In this document: positions 17,861 to 31,200 of the stretch, piece after piece | Position numbering within the stretch: the stretch's first letter is position 1 | Layout of the letters: each line of letters starts with the position of its first letter | Source of the DNA: Anoplolepis gracilipes | Taxonomy: Eukaryota; Arthropoda; Insecta; Hymenoptera; Formicidae | DNA length: 64,000 nucleotides | Assembly (NCBI RefSeq): GCF_047496725.1 | Contig: NC_132980.1 | Location: 4,392,572-4,456,571 of the forward strand | Direction of reading: 5' to 3' | Made by a program: the position numbers and the translations under genes | The notes under the pieces: model-generated | Databases searched by the model: none | What the model saw: only the letters and a program-made list of their open reading frames with translations | What the model was told of the DNA's origin: nothing

Positions 17861-19775
17861 TCTATATGTTTGCCATCTTGCAATGAATTGAATATTCTCA
17901 ATTACAATTTAATACTAATAATTTGATTTGGCTATTGCTAATTTTTAATGCTGTATGAAAATAAATCAATCTATATATTTAAATATTATTTTCATCTATT
18001 ATACCTTATAGTTCTATCCTGTTCTAACATGTGTGTTCATCTTCTTCTTTTATATAAAAACAACTGGTTTTATGAGTGGTTTTAGTCCTTTTTATTGCAA
18101 TATATTAGACGTCATTGTATTTATGTCCGATAAATACATCAAGTAAAAGGTTTTATTTGACAAGTTTTCTTTTTTCCGACTGTTAAAGCGTGTTATGATG
18201 TGTATAATGTATATTATACGATTATATAATATCGTATCGATTATATAATATCGCGGAGTGTGTGTCACTTTAACCGCTACCATAACACGAATTTCTCATT
18301 ATTCTTAATATTCTTATCGCTTTCGTTCTTATCTAAAGATTAAATATTGTACAAAATCAAAGTCGTAAATTGTATTGTACTAAATTGTAGAATTATAGTA
18401 TGCGTACGTTGAATCGCGATAGTTTGCGCATTTTATTTTCTGTTCCACAGTTTTATTTCTGAAACTATTTCATAATTTTTTCTATATGCTATAACTCATT
18501 ATCCATCGAAATGCCAATAACTGGAAAGAAATTTAAATAAAAAATAAATTTAATGGTTACAAAATTTTAAACATGACTGTTATACCTAGTGTTTTTTTGC
18601 AACAATTTTTTTCGCTTACACATATAAATTTTATTCTAAAATTGCAAACGCGAAAATAACGTCAATTATTATAATTAAATACTGTCCTACCATTTTTAAA
18701 CGATATATATATATATAAATACATATACTTATATCTAAACAATACAAATTACTCGAAACTATTACATCATTTTAATAAATTAATTTCCTAGTTAACCAAG
18801 TCTGTTTCTACAAATTTTATCAAGTATTTGCAAACTTTTGTCAGCGGAAAGGTTATACATTTAGTACAGAGTTTTTTAATTTCAATTATATTGACAGACT
18901 GTCGGAATTTCTTAATATAATCTGATAACAGATTGACGGCAAAAACTAAACAGGAATTGTCAGGAAAATCTGCTTTTGCTCGATTTTTGCTCTCAAATTG
19001 CGCACGCGCATACATTTTTGGCGCCAATTTACTGTCAGGATCTGTGAACAGACTCTGACAGATCATAAACCTAATGCGGACACAGTTGGCGTTAATTTGC
19101 CAAAAATGTCTTTTTGTGAGTGAAAAAATCTGTCGCCAATTTGCTGGTATATTGCGCGTATTTTGCTTGATTAGGCCTAATAAATTTACTAAAAGTAAAA
19201 AATTTTTTCAAAAAAAATTTAAAAAATGCATTTGTAGTTAAACATTTTTTTTTTCTTAATAATTAAATTAATTTTTTATTAAAATTGTTAAATCTCCATT
19301 TGAATTAATTAATAAACAAAATTCAGTTAATTATTTTACGTTATTTTTTTAATCATAAATCTAGAGAAGGACAATTTCAATTATGTATACAATTCATTGT
19401 ATATACAAATACAAATTGAGCAAAATTTGTAATCTTATCTATACGTATCTCGCATTCGAAATTCTATTATAAAAATGCAAATATTGTTAACAAATATTAC
19501 TAGCGAACATAACATTATTTCAAACGGAAATCACGGAAAAACGGATTTTTCTTCTTTTGATCTCTTTCGCGCAAACTATATTTCAGCAACGTACGCAGAA
19601 TATAGCACAAAGTATATCCTTCACCAAAACCTAAAGAGAAATAATAAACGACTCCAATCTTAAAAATCCTGTGAAAAATACCAACTTTTCTTGCGTTCAC
19701 ATTTTTGTTGTTACGTAAATTACATCGTATTCTTATTCATAGACAATATTAAATAAGTTTTGCAATATTATTTTT
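17861..19775. other. Gene-free region with a possible repeat at 18,784-19,170
   Basis: Mostly AT-rich. The interval 18,784-19,170 is richer in G+C and contains recurring CTGTCAG/TGACAG words and two GCCAATTT words, suggesting an old repeat, but I could not find ends. No gene recognised. Confidence 0.45.
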
Positions 19776-19779
19776 CGTA

Positions 19780-19790
19780 TGTGTGTGTGC

Positions 19791-19845
<55 letters not shown>

Positions 19846-19880
19846 TGTGTGTGCGTGTGTGTGTGTGTGCGCGCGCGCAC
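19780..19880. repeat. (TG)n/(CG)n microsatellite
   Basis: Alternating GT repeat with TGCG variants ending in a (GC) run. Confidence 0.97.
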
Positions 19881-20119
19881 ATTTTGTGAGCGCATGAAGG
19901 TGTAATTTTATATAATACGTTATAGTCAATTTTATTAATAATTAATATACAAATAATGGAAGACATATGGCAGCACTAAAAGTGCCGAAAGATTCTTTTA
20001 TCTAACACGTTTATAGAACTTTTTTATTATTTTAAGTTAACGTTTATCTTTATTTTGCGTGATTTAATTGCACGCGTTTTATTCGCATTATATACTAAGT
20101 TTATATATCTATATATCTA

Positions 20120-20225
20120 TATATATGTGTGTGTGTGTTTTGTGTGCGTGTGTATGTGCGCGCGCGCGCGCGCGCAGGTGTGCTTATGTGTGTGTTGTAT
20201 ATACACACACACATATATATGTATA
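20120..20225. repeat. Compound TG/CG/AC microsatellite
   Basis: TATATG, then GT repeats, a (GC)8-like run at 20,158-20,176, and CACACA/TATATG, roughly self-complementary. Confidence 0.95.
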
Positions 20226-21130
20226 TTCTCATTATCATATGGATATTTTTTGATAAAACGCATTATTTTTAAATAATTATCTATCATATCGATGAAAAAT
20301 AAAATCGTTAAATTAAAAATCGATGAAAAATAAAATCGTTAACTAAAAATCACAGAAACATGAAATTAATAGAAAATAGACAATGCCTTGCATAATGTCA
20401 AAAGATAGATATGATTAGACATAATAGATATAATATACATATAAGGATACAGGTAAGAATTATTTTATGTAATATATAACATAATATAATATATATAAAC
20501 ATATAACATACATAAAAGCTATTTTATATAAAATAAATTAATAAAAATAATTAATAATAGATTTTGATTTCATAGATTAAACGTGTCTTAAATGTTTCTA
20601 ATTACAAATATCTAAACGACGTGATAATCTTTCTTTCAAGGAATGTTCATGATGCTCAGTATTCTATATGAATTACCCATGATTTTACCGCAAAGTATAA
20701 TCGCAACATTACAGCAATTATGTTTCACTGACATATCGTTAAATTTCACTTCTAATAATATTGGTAAAATTTGTGTCACTGTGATTAAAATCTTGTGACG
20801 TTTTGCGGCGCATACATATATATATATATATATATTACCTTGTATAATATTAATATAACATTTTTTACTTGAGTCAAATAAATAGCCAACTAAGCTCAAC
20901 AAATGTGGTTTTTTTTAGTCCGTTGTAATCCACGCATTGAAATCACTCTGGTCGGGCCGCTATTTAATGACATATTGGCTACTTAATTTTGACAATAAGT
21001 CATGTTTCTTTGAATATAATTCTACCTTCATTTGTGTTTATAAAGGTATCTACTTATCGCAATTTATATTGTAACATTTTACCCTTTATATAAAAATGTG
21101 AGAAAGTATACTGTATAATAATATAATTAT
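20226..21130. other. Gene-free AT-rich DNA
   Basis: Includes a short direct duplication (ATCGATGAAAAATAAAATCGTTAA twice, 20,289-20,343) and a TA microsatellite at 20,815-20,834. No gene recognised. Confidence 0.5.
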
Positions 21131-21637
21131 ATACACTACTCAAGAAATATAGGGAACACTTTTTGTGCTAAAAAATGGACATTTTCAAACCGTTGTAACT
21201 CGGTGAAAAATCACCGTAGGAAAGTTTTAAGAAAAGCACTTTCAAGCTTGAAGTTTTAACTTTAATGCATTATCGATAGTTTTACAAATTCCTTTAATGT
21301 TTGTAGTTTAATATTTTTATAGTTAAATTTTTTTAAAAAATATACTTTATGGAATTTGACTTGAATTCGTCAAGAGAATTTTTCTTATCAAGCTGCAAAA
21401 TGTCAAAAATACGTAATTTTAAGGAACAAAACAATTTGTTTCTTTTTAAAGCACAGAATAAGGAAAATGAAAAAAAATTTTTAAACTATCGATATTGCGT
21501 TAAAGGTGAAACATTAAGCTTTAAAATACTCTTTTGAAAACTTTCTTTTATGATGATTTTTCGTCAAGTTACAATAGTTTAAAAAAGCCCATTTTTCACA
21601 TATAAAATGTGTTCTGTGTACTTTTTGAGTATATATA
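21131..21637. mobile_element. Palindromic transposon relic (CACTACTCAAGAAA type)
   Basis: The left arm from ACACTACTCAAG (21,135) through AACTCGGTGAAAAATCACCG is mirrored with divergence by TGATTTTTCGTCAAGTTAC ... CTTTTTGAGTATA on the right (to about 21,634). A 62-codon frame inside is probably fortuitous. Confidence 0.65.
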
Positions 21638-21657
21638 TGCATATATCAATATATATA

Positions 21658-21663
21658 CAAATA

Positions 21664-21703
<40 letters not shown>

Positions 21704-21731
21704 TATTTAAATTTATATGTGTATAAATTAG

Positions 21732-21775
<44 letters not shown>
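21658..21775. repeat. (AT)n microsatellites
   Basis: Two AT runs separated by about 40 bp. Confidence 0.95.
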
Positions 21776-21777
<2 letters not shown>

Positions 21778-22388
21778 TTAATGACAAAATATATAACAAT
21801 ATATATATGTAATATAATAAACAAACCATAAAGAAATACAAATTTCACTAATAATTGATCACTTTAAATAAATTGAACAATATTAAAGATACATGTGTGT
21901 TGTGTGTTGTGTGTAATTTCGTTTTTAATTATTTTGTAAGCAACGCGACAACATTATTTGCAAAGAAATATTGGGTCGTCGTTACAATGGATTCTTTTTG
22001 TTAAACATAGATCGTTCAACGCAATGCGAATTTATAAAGTAATTCGTATATAATTAGATAATAATATAATATAATAAATTCATAATTATAATATAAAAGT
22101 ATCAAACTCGTTATTTTAATTTAAAATCAAAATTAGAAGATAATTATTGCGATTTCTTATTACAATATCTTCAATTTCCAATATTAAGCATTTTAGTAAT
22201 CAACTAAAAAGATTGGAATCGAAACAATGTTTATATTTATTTTTAAAATCAATATTCTTACTTTTTCATAAAAATCCTTATTTTATTTCAAATTTTAATG
22301 AAAAATTTGATTTTAATATTCCGTACGCGCGCGCGCATGATGGTTACAAATTATTCTGTACTATATTAATTTTTCGAACTTTATAGCT

Positions 22389-22390
<2 letters not shown>

Positions 22391-22448
<58 letters not shown>
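22391..22448. repeat. (CT)29 microsatellite
   Basis: Uninterrupted CT dinucleotides. Confidence 0.98.
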
Positions 22449-22450
<2 letters not shown>

Positions 22451-22794
22451 GAAAATTCTTAAGATCACTTGGGGGAAACAATATCTATAATTAGGAAATC
22501 TTTAATCTCAGGCTCGGTTTGACCGATAGCCTGATAAACAAAATTTTTGTCCTCATTTATATTTTACTATCCATGATACTTCAACAACTATTAATTATGC
22601 TAATAATCATGCTAGTAATATTATAGTTAATAGTCATCGCTTTGTTACGGCGACCGTAATTTCTTCGTGAAGCTTATATAACATTAAATTAAAAACGGTA
22701 TATTTTGATAAAAATGATAATAAAATGTTAATTGGAATTAATGAAATACATGCTATTTTGTTTTGTTGTTGATTTTGAGTTATATCAAACTACA

Positions 22795-23073
22795 CCCGGG
22801 TAAAAAATTTCTCATATATAATTATATATAATAATATAAAAATATATATAAATATATAAAATTCTGTATAAGTTATGTATAGTATGCATAATTTTGTATT
22901 ATCGTTGACTGACATCTAGCCAACATTAATATAAAATTATATATAATTATACAATAACTCATATATTATTATATATAATTATACATAACTTATATAAAAT
23001 TTTATATATTTCTATATAATTTTATATGGTCATATATCATATATGATTATACATAACAAATTTTTTACCGGGA
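22795..23073. mobile_element. Palindromic MITE with CCCGGGTAAAAAATTT ends
   Basis: The left end CCCGGGTAAAAAATTT is mirrored by AAATTTTTTACCGGGA at the right. Internal arms are AT-rich inverted repeats (TATATAAAATT / AATTTTATATA). Probably related to the copy at 63,542-63,771. Confidence 0.8.
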
Positions 23074-26000
23074 CATTTCTTTGCGTATCTTATTCACGAG
23101 AATATTATCTTACTCATTGTTTTGTCAAATGAGAAACAGTGAATATTATAAATTATTTGCTTTTCTTTTCTGTTTGTTTGTTTTTTTTTTACTTCCTTAT
23201 CAATTATTTCGTTGCTCCATGTGTCGCACTTTCTATATTTCCATAGAAACTTTGTTATTCAATCAATCGTAGCTATGCAATTCTGCGGCTATTTCTGACG
23301 TGTACTCAGGAATACAAGGTACAAGATAACACAGAGTTTCTCTCTTTTCTTTCTTCAAACACACACACATACACACACACTCACACACAAAACTTATAGA
23401 AGAAAGCTTTGCCTTGGAAGAAAATGTTGCTTTAGAAGCAATAACGGGAATAAAATTACTTTTAACATTATTAGATCATAAAGATGATACTAATATGCGC
23501 TTATACACCTTACTTTACGAAATAAATAATTAATACACTGTACATTTGTCGCAAAATACTTTTTTTTTGGAGTAACGTAATTTTCGTATATGTGCGTTTG
23601 TGACACCGGATGGAAAATTTCTCTATAGATCAATTATTTATCGTCATTTATTATCTTCATTAAAAAAAAAATCACACCAAAACTTGTATCATCGTTTCGA
23701 AAATTCTTTCAATAAGAATTCGAATATAAGCATGTGATTCGCAAAATTGTGTAACGATTGTTTTATGGAATTTCCTTCGCGATACGAGCCCAAAAGATAT
23801 ACAGTACAGTGCTTTACACTCTCAAATTTTACACTTGTTTAGGCGTACTAGTTTAGTAGATAATTCAATAAAGAATAAACGTGATATGTCACTAATTAGC
23901 ATTTTACGAAAAATATTACGAATTAATTATAATATTATAAAACAATTATAATCAAGTCCCTATATTTTTTAATTTCTGTTTTCTTATTCTTTATTATTTT
24001 TTTGCACCGCTTTCTTATGCTTTCGTGTTGTATAAAATGAAGAAAAGCGAATGAAACATGTATAGTCACATGGCCATGCAAATATGAAACAGGAAGAGAA
24101 ATAATAAAGAAAAACAAAACAAAGAACAAAAATAAGGGACTCAATAGTATTAATACTTGACAGCGAATATCACTGTAGTAAGCCGATATCATCGAATTTG
24201 ATGGATCTGAACCCGATCGACTGTTTTCTTGCATGGTGACATTAAAACAACTGCAAATAATTCACTAGCGTTTAATTATTGAGCTAATAAAATATTAGTT
24301 TACTATATGTAATGAGCTATCATATTTTTTGGTGTTACATAACAATATTGAGCAGTATGATTTTAGGCATTTCAATAACCATGACGATGGACAAAATCAT
24401 CAATACTCGTATTATAGAAACCGACGTCATCTGATAAGTAATTAACTCAATCTCTCATTTTGTTTTATTACGCTATTATTTTATTTTACATATTTGATTT
24501 AGTATTATTCACACATATATTTTAAATAAATTTTTTATGTATCGGAGTTTATATTAATAACTTTATAAGAAAAATAAAAATATTCAAAATACGGATATAC
24601 GACAGGGTTCGGAAAAGGAAGACTTTTAAGCGAATCTCACCTTCGATAAAAATAACAATCCTGCTGACGTGATTCTGGCATGATATCAAAGAAAAGAGAG
24701 AACTACATTTTTAGAATTATTGATATCATATTTAATAAGAATGAGAAAATTCATGAATTGTTTGGAATCATGTGTCTAATATAGCTTAATAGAAAAGATG
24801 AATTTACGAAAAAATAAAAAATATAAAAGTTGAAAAAAAAGAAATATTTAGAAGACTATCATACAATTATTAGGCATTCTGTATATTCTCTTTCTTTAAA
24901 TTTCTCAATTTTTTATATTTTTTTAATATTTCCATTTTTTCCTGCTCTGGGAAAACTGTTCTGCTTTAAAACACTTGCCTTGCATTGCTCTCTTAATACA
25001 TATTTGTTACATTACTACATAATCATATGTAGAATAAAAGACCCAAATAAAAAGATGAAGATTAAAAGAAAATTTTAAAATAGAGAGATATCTCAGTGCT
25101 TACGATTTAGAAGATAAAGCTTCAGCGTACAAAAAAATTTCGATTATTATTTCATCAGTTACTATATATTATGACCATTCGAATAATATCCCTGAATAAA
25201 TGGAAAATATTTCAAAAGTCTTCACATAACTGGTAAAAATTGCTACTATTTATTGTATTGCATAGTGATGATAGATCGAATCTGAAAAAAGACAATAGTC
25301 CGAAAAGGGAAAAGTCACGATCAAAAAGTCACTAATCAGAATCTTAAATAGTTTCATATAGACATTAGGTCCTCAGGAATTGCAAAAAGCTTCAACAACA
25401 ATAGAAATAAGATTTAAGGAAATATTCTTGGTGTGATCTTCATTTGAAGATTGAAAGAATCATTGTGATTGCGAGAAAAAACTTGCTGGAAACTGTTCTC
25501 AAAAACTACTATTAAATATTTAATATAAAAGTAGTTAAATTTCACTTCGTTACAACTAATTATCCATTATCACAAATTATTCAAGCAAATATTAAATAAT
25601 AATATCCTGTAATATTATTTTTTATTGGTGAAACAAAAAAAAATCTTGCGAGTAAGTTTCATGACAAAAATACACCAATTTACTGATTACTAAACAAAAT
25701 AATCTTCAACTACATTTTTCTATTGCAGTAAAATTGTCATTGCAGAATAAATGTTAACTTCCTATATTGTAGTAAAATAATTTGCAAATCGCGACAAAAC
25801 CATTTTCAATGAATAAAATTAATATTTCCGAACGTCTTTACTGTTCAAATTAAAGTCTAAGGAAACAACTGCATAACATATATTATGCCAGTAATCTTTT
25901 TTTCTTTCCAAATTCTTTTTCATGTAATATCAACTGTTACTCAAATATAATCTTTCATTTTTTTTTCTCAAGATAGTCATAATACATGGGGCATTTATTG

Positions 26001-26085
26001 CTTTTAGTAGGAGGATAAATTTTGACGTATGATACGTATAAATATACAAGATTTTCTCGCCTAACTTATAATTGAATATTATAAC
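23074..26085. other. Gene-free intergenic DNA
   Basis: About 3 kb of AT-rich sequence with only short non-coding frames and a CA microsatellite at 23,360-23,388. No homology, RNA gene or TE end recognised. Confidence 0.5.
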
Positions 26086-26091
26086 ATAGAT

Positions 26092-26183
26092 ATGTATATG
26101 GATATGTATTTATGTATATATGTATGTATATATACATATATGTGTATATATATGCATACATACATATATGTATACATACATTT

Positions 26184-26214
<31 letters not shown>

Positions 26215-26243
26215 ACTATTATATATATATTATATATATTATA

Positions 26244-26299
<56 letters not shown>

Positions 26300-26310
26300 T
26301 AATACATATA
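26092..26310. repeat. TATG/TACA and (TA)n microsatellite block
   Basis: Tetranucleotide ATGT/ACAT variants lead into a long TA array. Confidence 0.95.
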
Positions 26311-26639
26311 TTCCCAGATAGCGAAATCTGTCAAGAGCATGTATTGCAAACTGTATGGTACATATTATGTTGGAAGAACTGTAGCAGTAGCCGATCATGA
26401 TCTGTCATTTTATCTAGTGTCAGAGAAATACAGCAGAAATCGAGGAGGCCTTGCGTCATAACATATAAAAGAAAATGCTGTAAGAATTGCGTAGAAATTG
26501 CTGACATAAAATAATAAAATTCACATTACGCGTTGACATAATATAAAATTAATTTAAATTAAATATGAAACATAACGTCATCGAATGTTGGCAAAATGTA
26601 AATAAATACCAGGTTTATTTGTAAGCACATTATGGCGGC

Positions 26640-27266
26640 AGAAACACAGCAGAAATCGAGAATGTTTAAAATAATAATAATAGAAACAGAGCGATTATAT
26701 AAGATATATTATAATAATATCGAGTTATAATTCTTTTATTAACCGCTATGCGACGTATTATTTCGCATTCATGTTTTTATAACGGATATAAAATCTACTC
26801 AACGTCAATAAAAATGGAAGTATAAAATTAGTAGTATCTGTTTCGATTAGTTTAATTTCTTATGCAATTCCAATAGAAAATTAAATTGATCAAAAAGTAA
26901 TCAATGTAATCAATGAAAAATTGTCCGTTTGCTAGTTACTTGAGATGCAAAATAAGAATTCTAATATAATTAAAATATTAATTAATTATTAATTAATTGT
27001 ATTTAATTAATAATTAATAAATTAGTTAATTACTTTTATTTAATCGTTTTATTCATTAAGTATTTAATGTGGTCAATCGTTTGTGTTATGTAAAATTGAA
27101 CTGCAAGGAAATATATGTTACATTTATACAATAACTATTTATACAATAATATTCAGTTCTATTACTCTTTGAAATGTTGATATAATTATATTTATCAGGC
27201 GTGCTCCATCTTTATCATGTTTCGCCATTACGTAGGAGCAGGTCATTCTATTTCTGCTGTGTTTCT
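26640..27266. mobile_element. Candidate 627-bp DNA element with ~25-bp TIRs
   Basis: AGAAACACAGCAGAAATCGA at 26,640 is inverted as ATTTCTGCTGTGTTTCT ending at 27,266, and GAATG/CATTC lies at the inner sides. A further copy of the terminal motif at 26,423-26,447 suggests a second end nearby. Interior is AT-rich, non-coding. Confidence 0.65.
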
Positions 27267-27763
27267 ACTTCGTCAGTACTCGTACTTAATATGATAGGTC
27301 GTATTATCTTCTTATTACATTTTACAACATGATAATATATCATGCTTGATTTCGGCTATTTTTTTGCGGCAAGTTTTATTTCATATTTGCTATGTTTTTT
27401 TTTGCCACAACATAATAGCAAACAATGTTAAATTTTTGTTGCCTTTTTTCCGTCATCATATCAGCAAACTATGTTACGAGAATCTGAACTTACTGAGGAA
27501 GCAGGCCATTAAAATCTGCTATAAAATCATGATTAAACTTTCTAGCATACTACTAGTATTTTTCTATCTGGGTATGTATATATATGTGCGTGTGTGTTTT
27601 GTGTTTTGTGTGTGTATGTGTGTATGGATATTACCACCTTTATATTCCGTGATAATCCGCGAATCTAATACATTATTTCCTTTTCTTTTACTTATCTTCT
27701 TCTTTATAATTGTTTCATAGAAACAATAACGTTAAATTCATTTTAAAAAGATAATTTATAAAC

Positions 27764-27769
<6 letters not shown>

Positions 27770-27827
<58 letters not shown>

Positions 27828-27890
27828 CTGATGTGTGAGAGATATGTGTGTGATATGTGTATATGTATATATATGTATTTGCGCATGTGT
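27770..27890. repeat. (TA)n/(TG)n microsatellite
   Basis: TA run, TG run, then TGTGA/TATG variants. Confidence 0.95.
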
Positions 27891-27921
27891 GTGCGCGATA
27901 TTATTTAATGACGATAAAGAG

Positions 27922-28216
27922 TCACGCAAGTAACAGCCGCATTGTAACGATGGATAAGAGAACTGTAAGACTTAACGAGAAACTAACAAGACGGTCGGCG
28001 TCGCCACAGAATTTAATCTCCATCTCTTCAGGGTGATAGTTTATACATTTCGGTGGTCTTCGCCGGTACAAGCGTTCTCTCCTTGCCGTACACGCTCCGG
28101 GTTCTGTCAATGCTTCGATAGGTTCAATACTCAACTGTTTACTGCCACATGGACACAGCGTGTCAACCACCAGCAATATCAAATTGGTGTGACGAATCTT
28201 TTGAACGCTGAACGGT
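27922..28216 (-). CDS. alpha-2/delta last exon with stop codon
   Basis: 295 bp ending in TGA at 27,922-27,924. Encodes PFSVQKI, LVVDTLCPCGSKQLSIEP, PPKCINYHPEEMEIKFCG and a hydrophobic tail (about 18 residues) followed by the stop, consistent with a GPI-type or membrane anchor. An ATTAAA just downstream (about 27,906-27,911) may be the polyadenylation signal. Confidence 0.96.
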
Positions 28217-31200
28217 CTACGAAGCAAAAGCAAGAAAAGAAGAAATATATTATAATATATATATTATAATAAATATACTTTTTAGCACCAAATTTTTTCA
28301 CCGATGCTCTTTTTTCTTCTATTCTATATGCTGTCCGTAATTTGCTCCTTCTTTCTTTTAGTCTAAATTTGTGTACCCTATATATTTATTAAAAATACAT
28401 TATATATTATATATTATAATAAATATATTGTATATTATAGAAGAAGAAGAGAGAGAAGAAATCAGAAGTGGATAGAAGAAGAAGAAAGAATGAGGAAAAA
28501 GAAAAGGAAAATCAGTTATAAAGAAGTATTATAAAGAAGTAATTTACTGGAGTAAGGGGGCAAAGGAAATGTATAAAATAATACAGAAGAAATAGGATAG
28601 GTAACAGACAGTGAAGAGACAACTATAGACAATATGAAAAAAGTGAAAGAAATTAATTAAAAACTCTATATGTAAAAAAAGGAAGAAAAGGAAGAAAGAG
28701 TTGGAATATAAAGATTGGTGGGATAGAAGTTGTACGAAGAGGAAAAGACAAGTTAAGAGGATATACTCTAAATGGAGGAAAGGTAAAGGCATGAGGGAGA
28801 AATATATGGAAAGCAAGATAAAAGAATTTTTAGAGAGAAAAAGAAAAGAGAAAAGAGAGGAGTAGAAATTAAGAAGCCTGAAAAAGAAAATATGATATAT
28901 GAGAATATATAGATAGGAAGAGGAGAAAAAGATAATGAGAGGAAAATAATATAGATAAAGAGGAGTGGAGAAGATATTTTATGAAGGAGAATGTGGTAAG
29001 GCATTGAAGGAGCCGTTTTTTTATGTCATAACATTGCGAAAGTTTAATATATATATATACTAGTTTGATTATGATTATTAAATGGTTCAAAGACATTAAC
29101 TTACATAATAAGCAACGCAATCGACGGAATATACGTGAATAATATAACTAAATTAAATTATAGTAACGGATAATAAATGAAAATCGCATGTAAAACGAAC
29201 GTTTCGGCTTGATGTTTCAAACCCTCCTCAGCGCATGAAATTGAGTTAAAAATTAAGTTAAAAATTAAAATTAAAAAATTAATCAAGTTAACGCAACGAT
29301 ATATAATGTAATAAAACGGTATTCATTAGTTCGCCTCTCGTATAAGCGTTGGTTTTTTTTATATACCGTATTGTTCTTGATATGTTAATAATAAACTTGA
29401 CCGTCTAGAAAGTAATGATTGAAAAAAAAATCATAATATAATGGACGTCGGTTTAATGAAAAGAATGAACATATTAAAATTGTGTATTTTTTAGAGTACA
29501 TAAAATGTGGTAACTTACATAGTCTTATTAAAAATAGTCAACTGTATAGGTTCTCTCGTCCATTGTGAGTAGATTTCCATATCAGAGGGACAATAGTTAC
29601 TGGGTATAAACGGCAAACTAATGTGATGATACGCAATTGGGTGCGTTATTTATACTTGTCGACTGGTGTCGTGGAGCGGAGAGCTTTCTAATCACATTAC
29701 TATAGATTTCGGGTAAGCATTCTGTATCGGTCTGCAAATTCAAACTATTCTGTTGCGTTTTGATGTGCAACATTTCTCAGATTAGACATTTACTGTAAAA
29801 AGGTTCTTTATCTAGAATTTCCACATTATTCCAGTCAAATTCGTGGTTTAAGTTAATTCGATGATCTGTTATAACGGATTTATTCGTGGTGTTTTTATGT
29901 ATATGTTGTCGATGTTCGTTAATTCTCGTTTTCAATTTTTGTGCCGGTTTGTCCGACATAAGGCGCGTTGCAATCGTTGCAATTGATTTTGTAAACAACG
30001 TTAGTATTGTCAAATTTTGGTATCGTGTCTTTTTGTACTTTAATTAAATTATTCAGTTTATTAAGTTATTACACTAAAATGTGAAATGGTCGTAGACGTG
30101 TTCCTGACGATATTTTTAAAGTTCTCGGTTAAGTTTGGTAGGAACGGGATTGTGAAGTAGGAAGTATTTTCTCTATTGCATTCTGTTTTATTGTTGTTGA
30201 TATCGTTTGTTTTATGTGTTAAGAATTGTAGCCGATGATTAATATTGTCAAATATGAATTTTAGAGGATATCCATTATCCAGAAGAATGTTAATCATTAA
30301 GCGAATATTTTTATAATGGAAACGTGGGTGTGAGAGCAAAAAGATTCTGTCAATTAAACCGATGACTGTGCCTCTCTTCTGACTTATAGGATGTTGGGAG
30401 AAAAAATTCAGATACCTACCGGAGCATGTCGGTTTTGGAAACCAGTCGAATACAATGTGATAGTTATCAACAATTATAGTCGTGTCCAAAAAATTTATTC
30501 TGTTGTTCAAGTCTGTTTCTAACATAAACTGGACTCTGGGATGTAATGAATTAAAGGTCGTCAAGGTGTATTTTATAAGGTCCGATGGAGTGGCTAAAAT
30601 TATATCATCAACGTAACGATAATATAATGGTGGAGTAAAGGAGTAGAGATTGCAGTGCTTTATCCTCTAAGTCCTGCATAACTATGTCCGCTATAATGGG
30701 GGACAGGGGGGAATCCATCGAGGTGCCGTATGTTTGATGGTATGTGTTTCCTTTAAACGTAAAAAATGAGGACTAGATAAAGAACCTTTTTACAGTAAAC
30801 GTCTAATCTCAGAAATGTTGCACATCAAAACGCAACAGAATAGTTTGAATTTGCAGACCGATATGGAATGCTTACCCGAAATCTATAGTAATGTGATTAG
30901 AAAGCTCCCCGCTCCGCGACACTAGTCGACAAGTATAAATAACGCGCCTAATTGCGTATCATCACATTAGTTTGCTTTTTATACCCAGTGACTATTGTCT
31001 CTCTAATATGGAAATCTACTCGCAATGGACGAGAAAACCTATACAGTTGACTATTCTTAATAAAACTATGTAAGTTACTACATTTTATGTACTCTGAAAA
31101 ATACACAATTTTAATATGTTCATTCTTTTCATTAAACCGATATCCAGTATATTATGATTTTTTTTTCAATCGTTACTTTTTAGACGGTCAAATTTATTAT

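Larger units (their letters stand above)
28983..30774 (-). mobile_element. Penelope-like element, 5'-truncated (family A, minus copy)
   Basis: It contains a decayed reverse transcriptase from motif B (SPLSPIIADIVMQDLE-type near 30,700) and YRYVDDI-like sequence near 30,610, then RT C-terminal part, a GIY-YIG-type region and the 3' non-coding tail with a hammerhead-like motif. The 5' end is abruptly cut at 30,774, where a second inverted copy begins. It lies in the last intron of the alpha-2/delta gene. Confidence 0.88.
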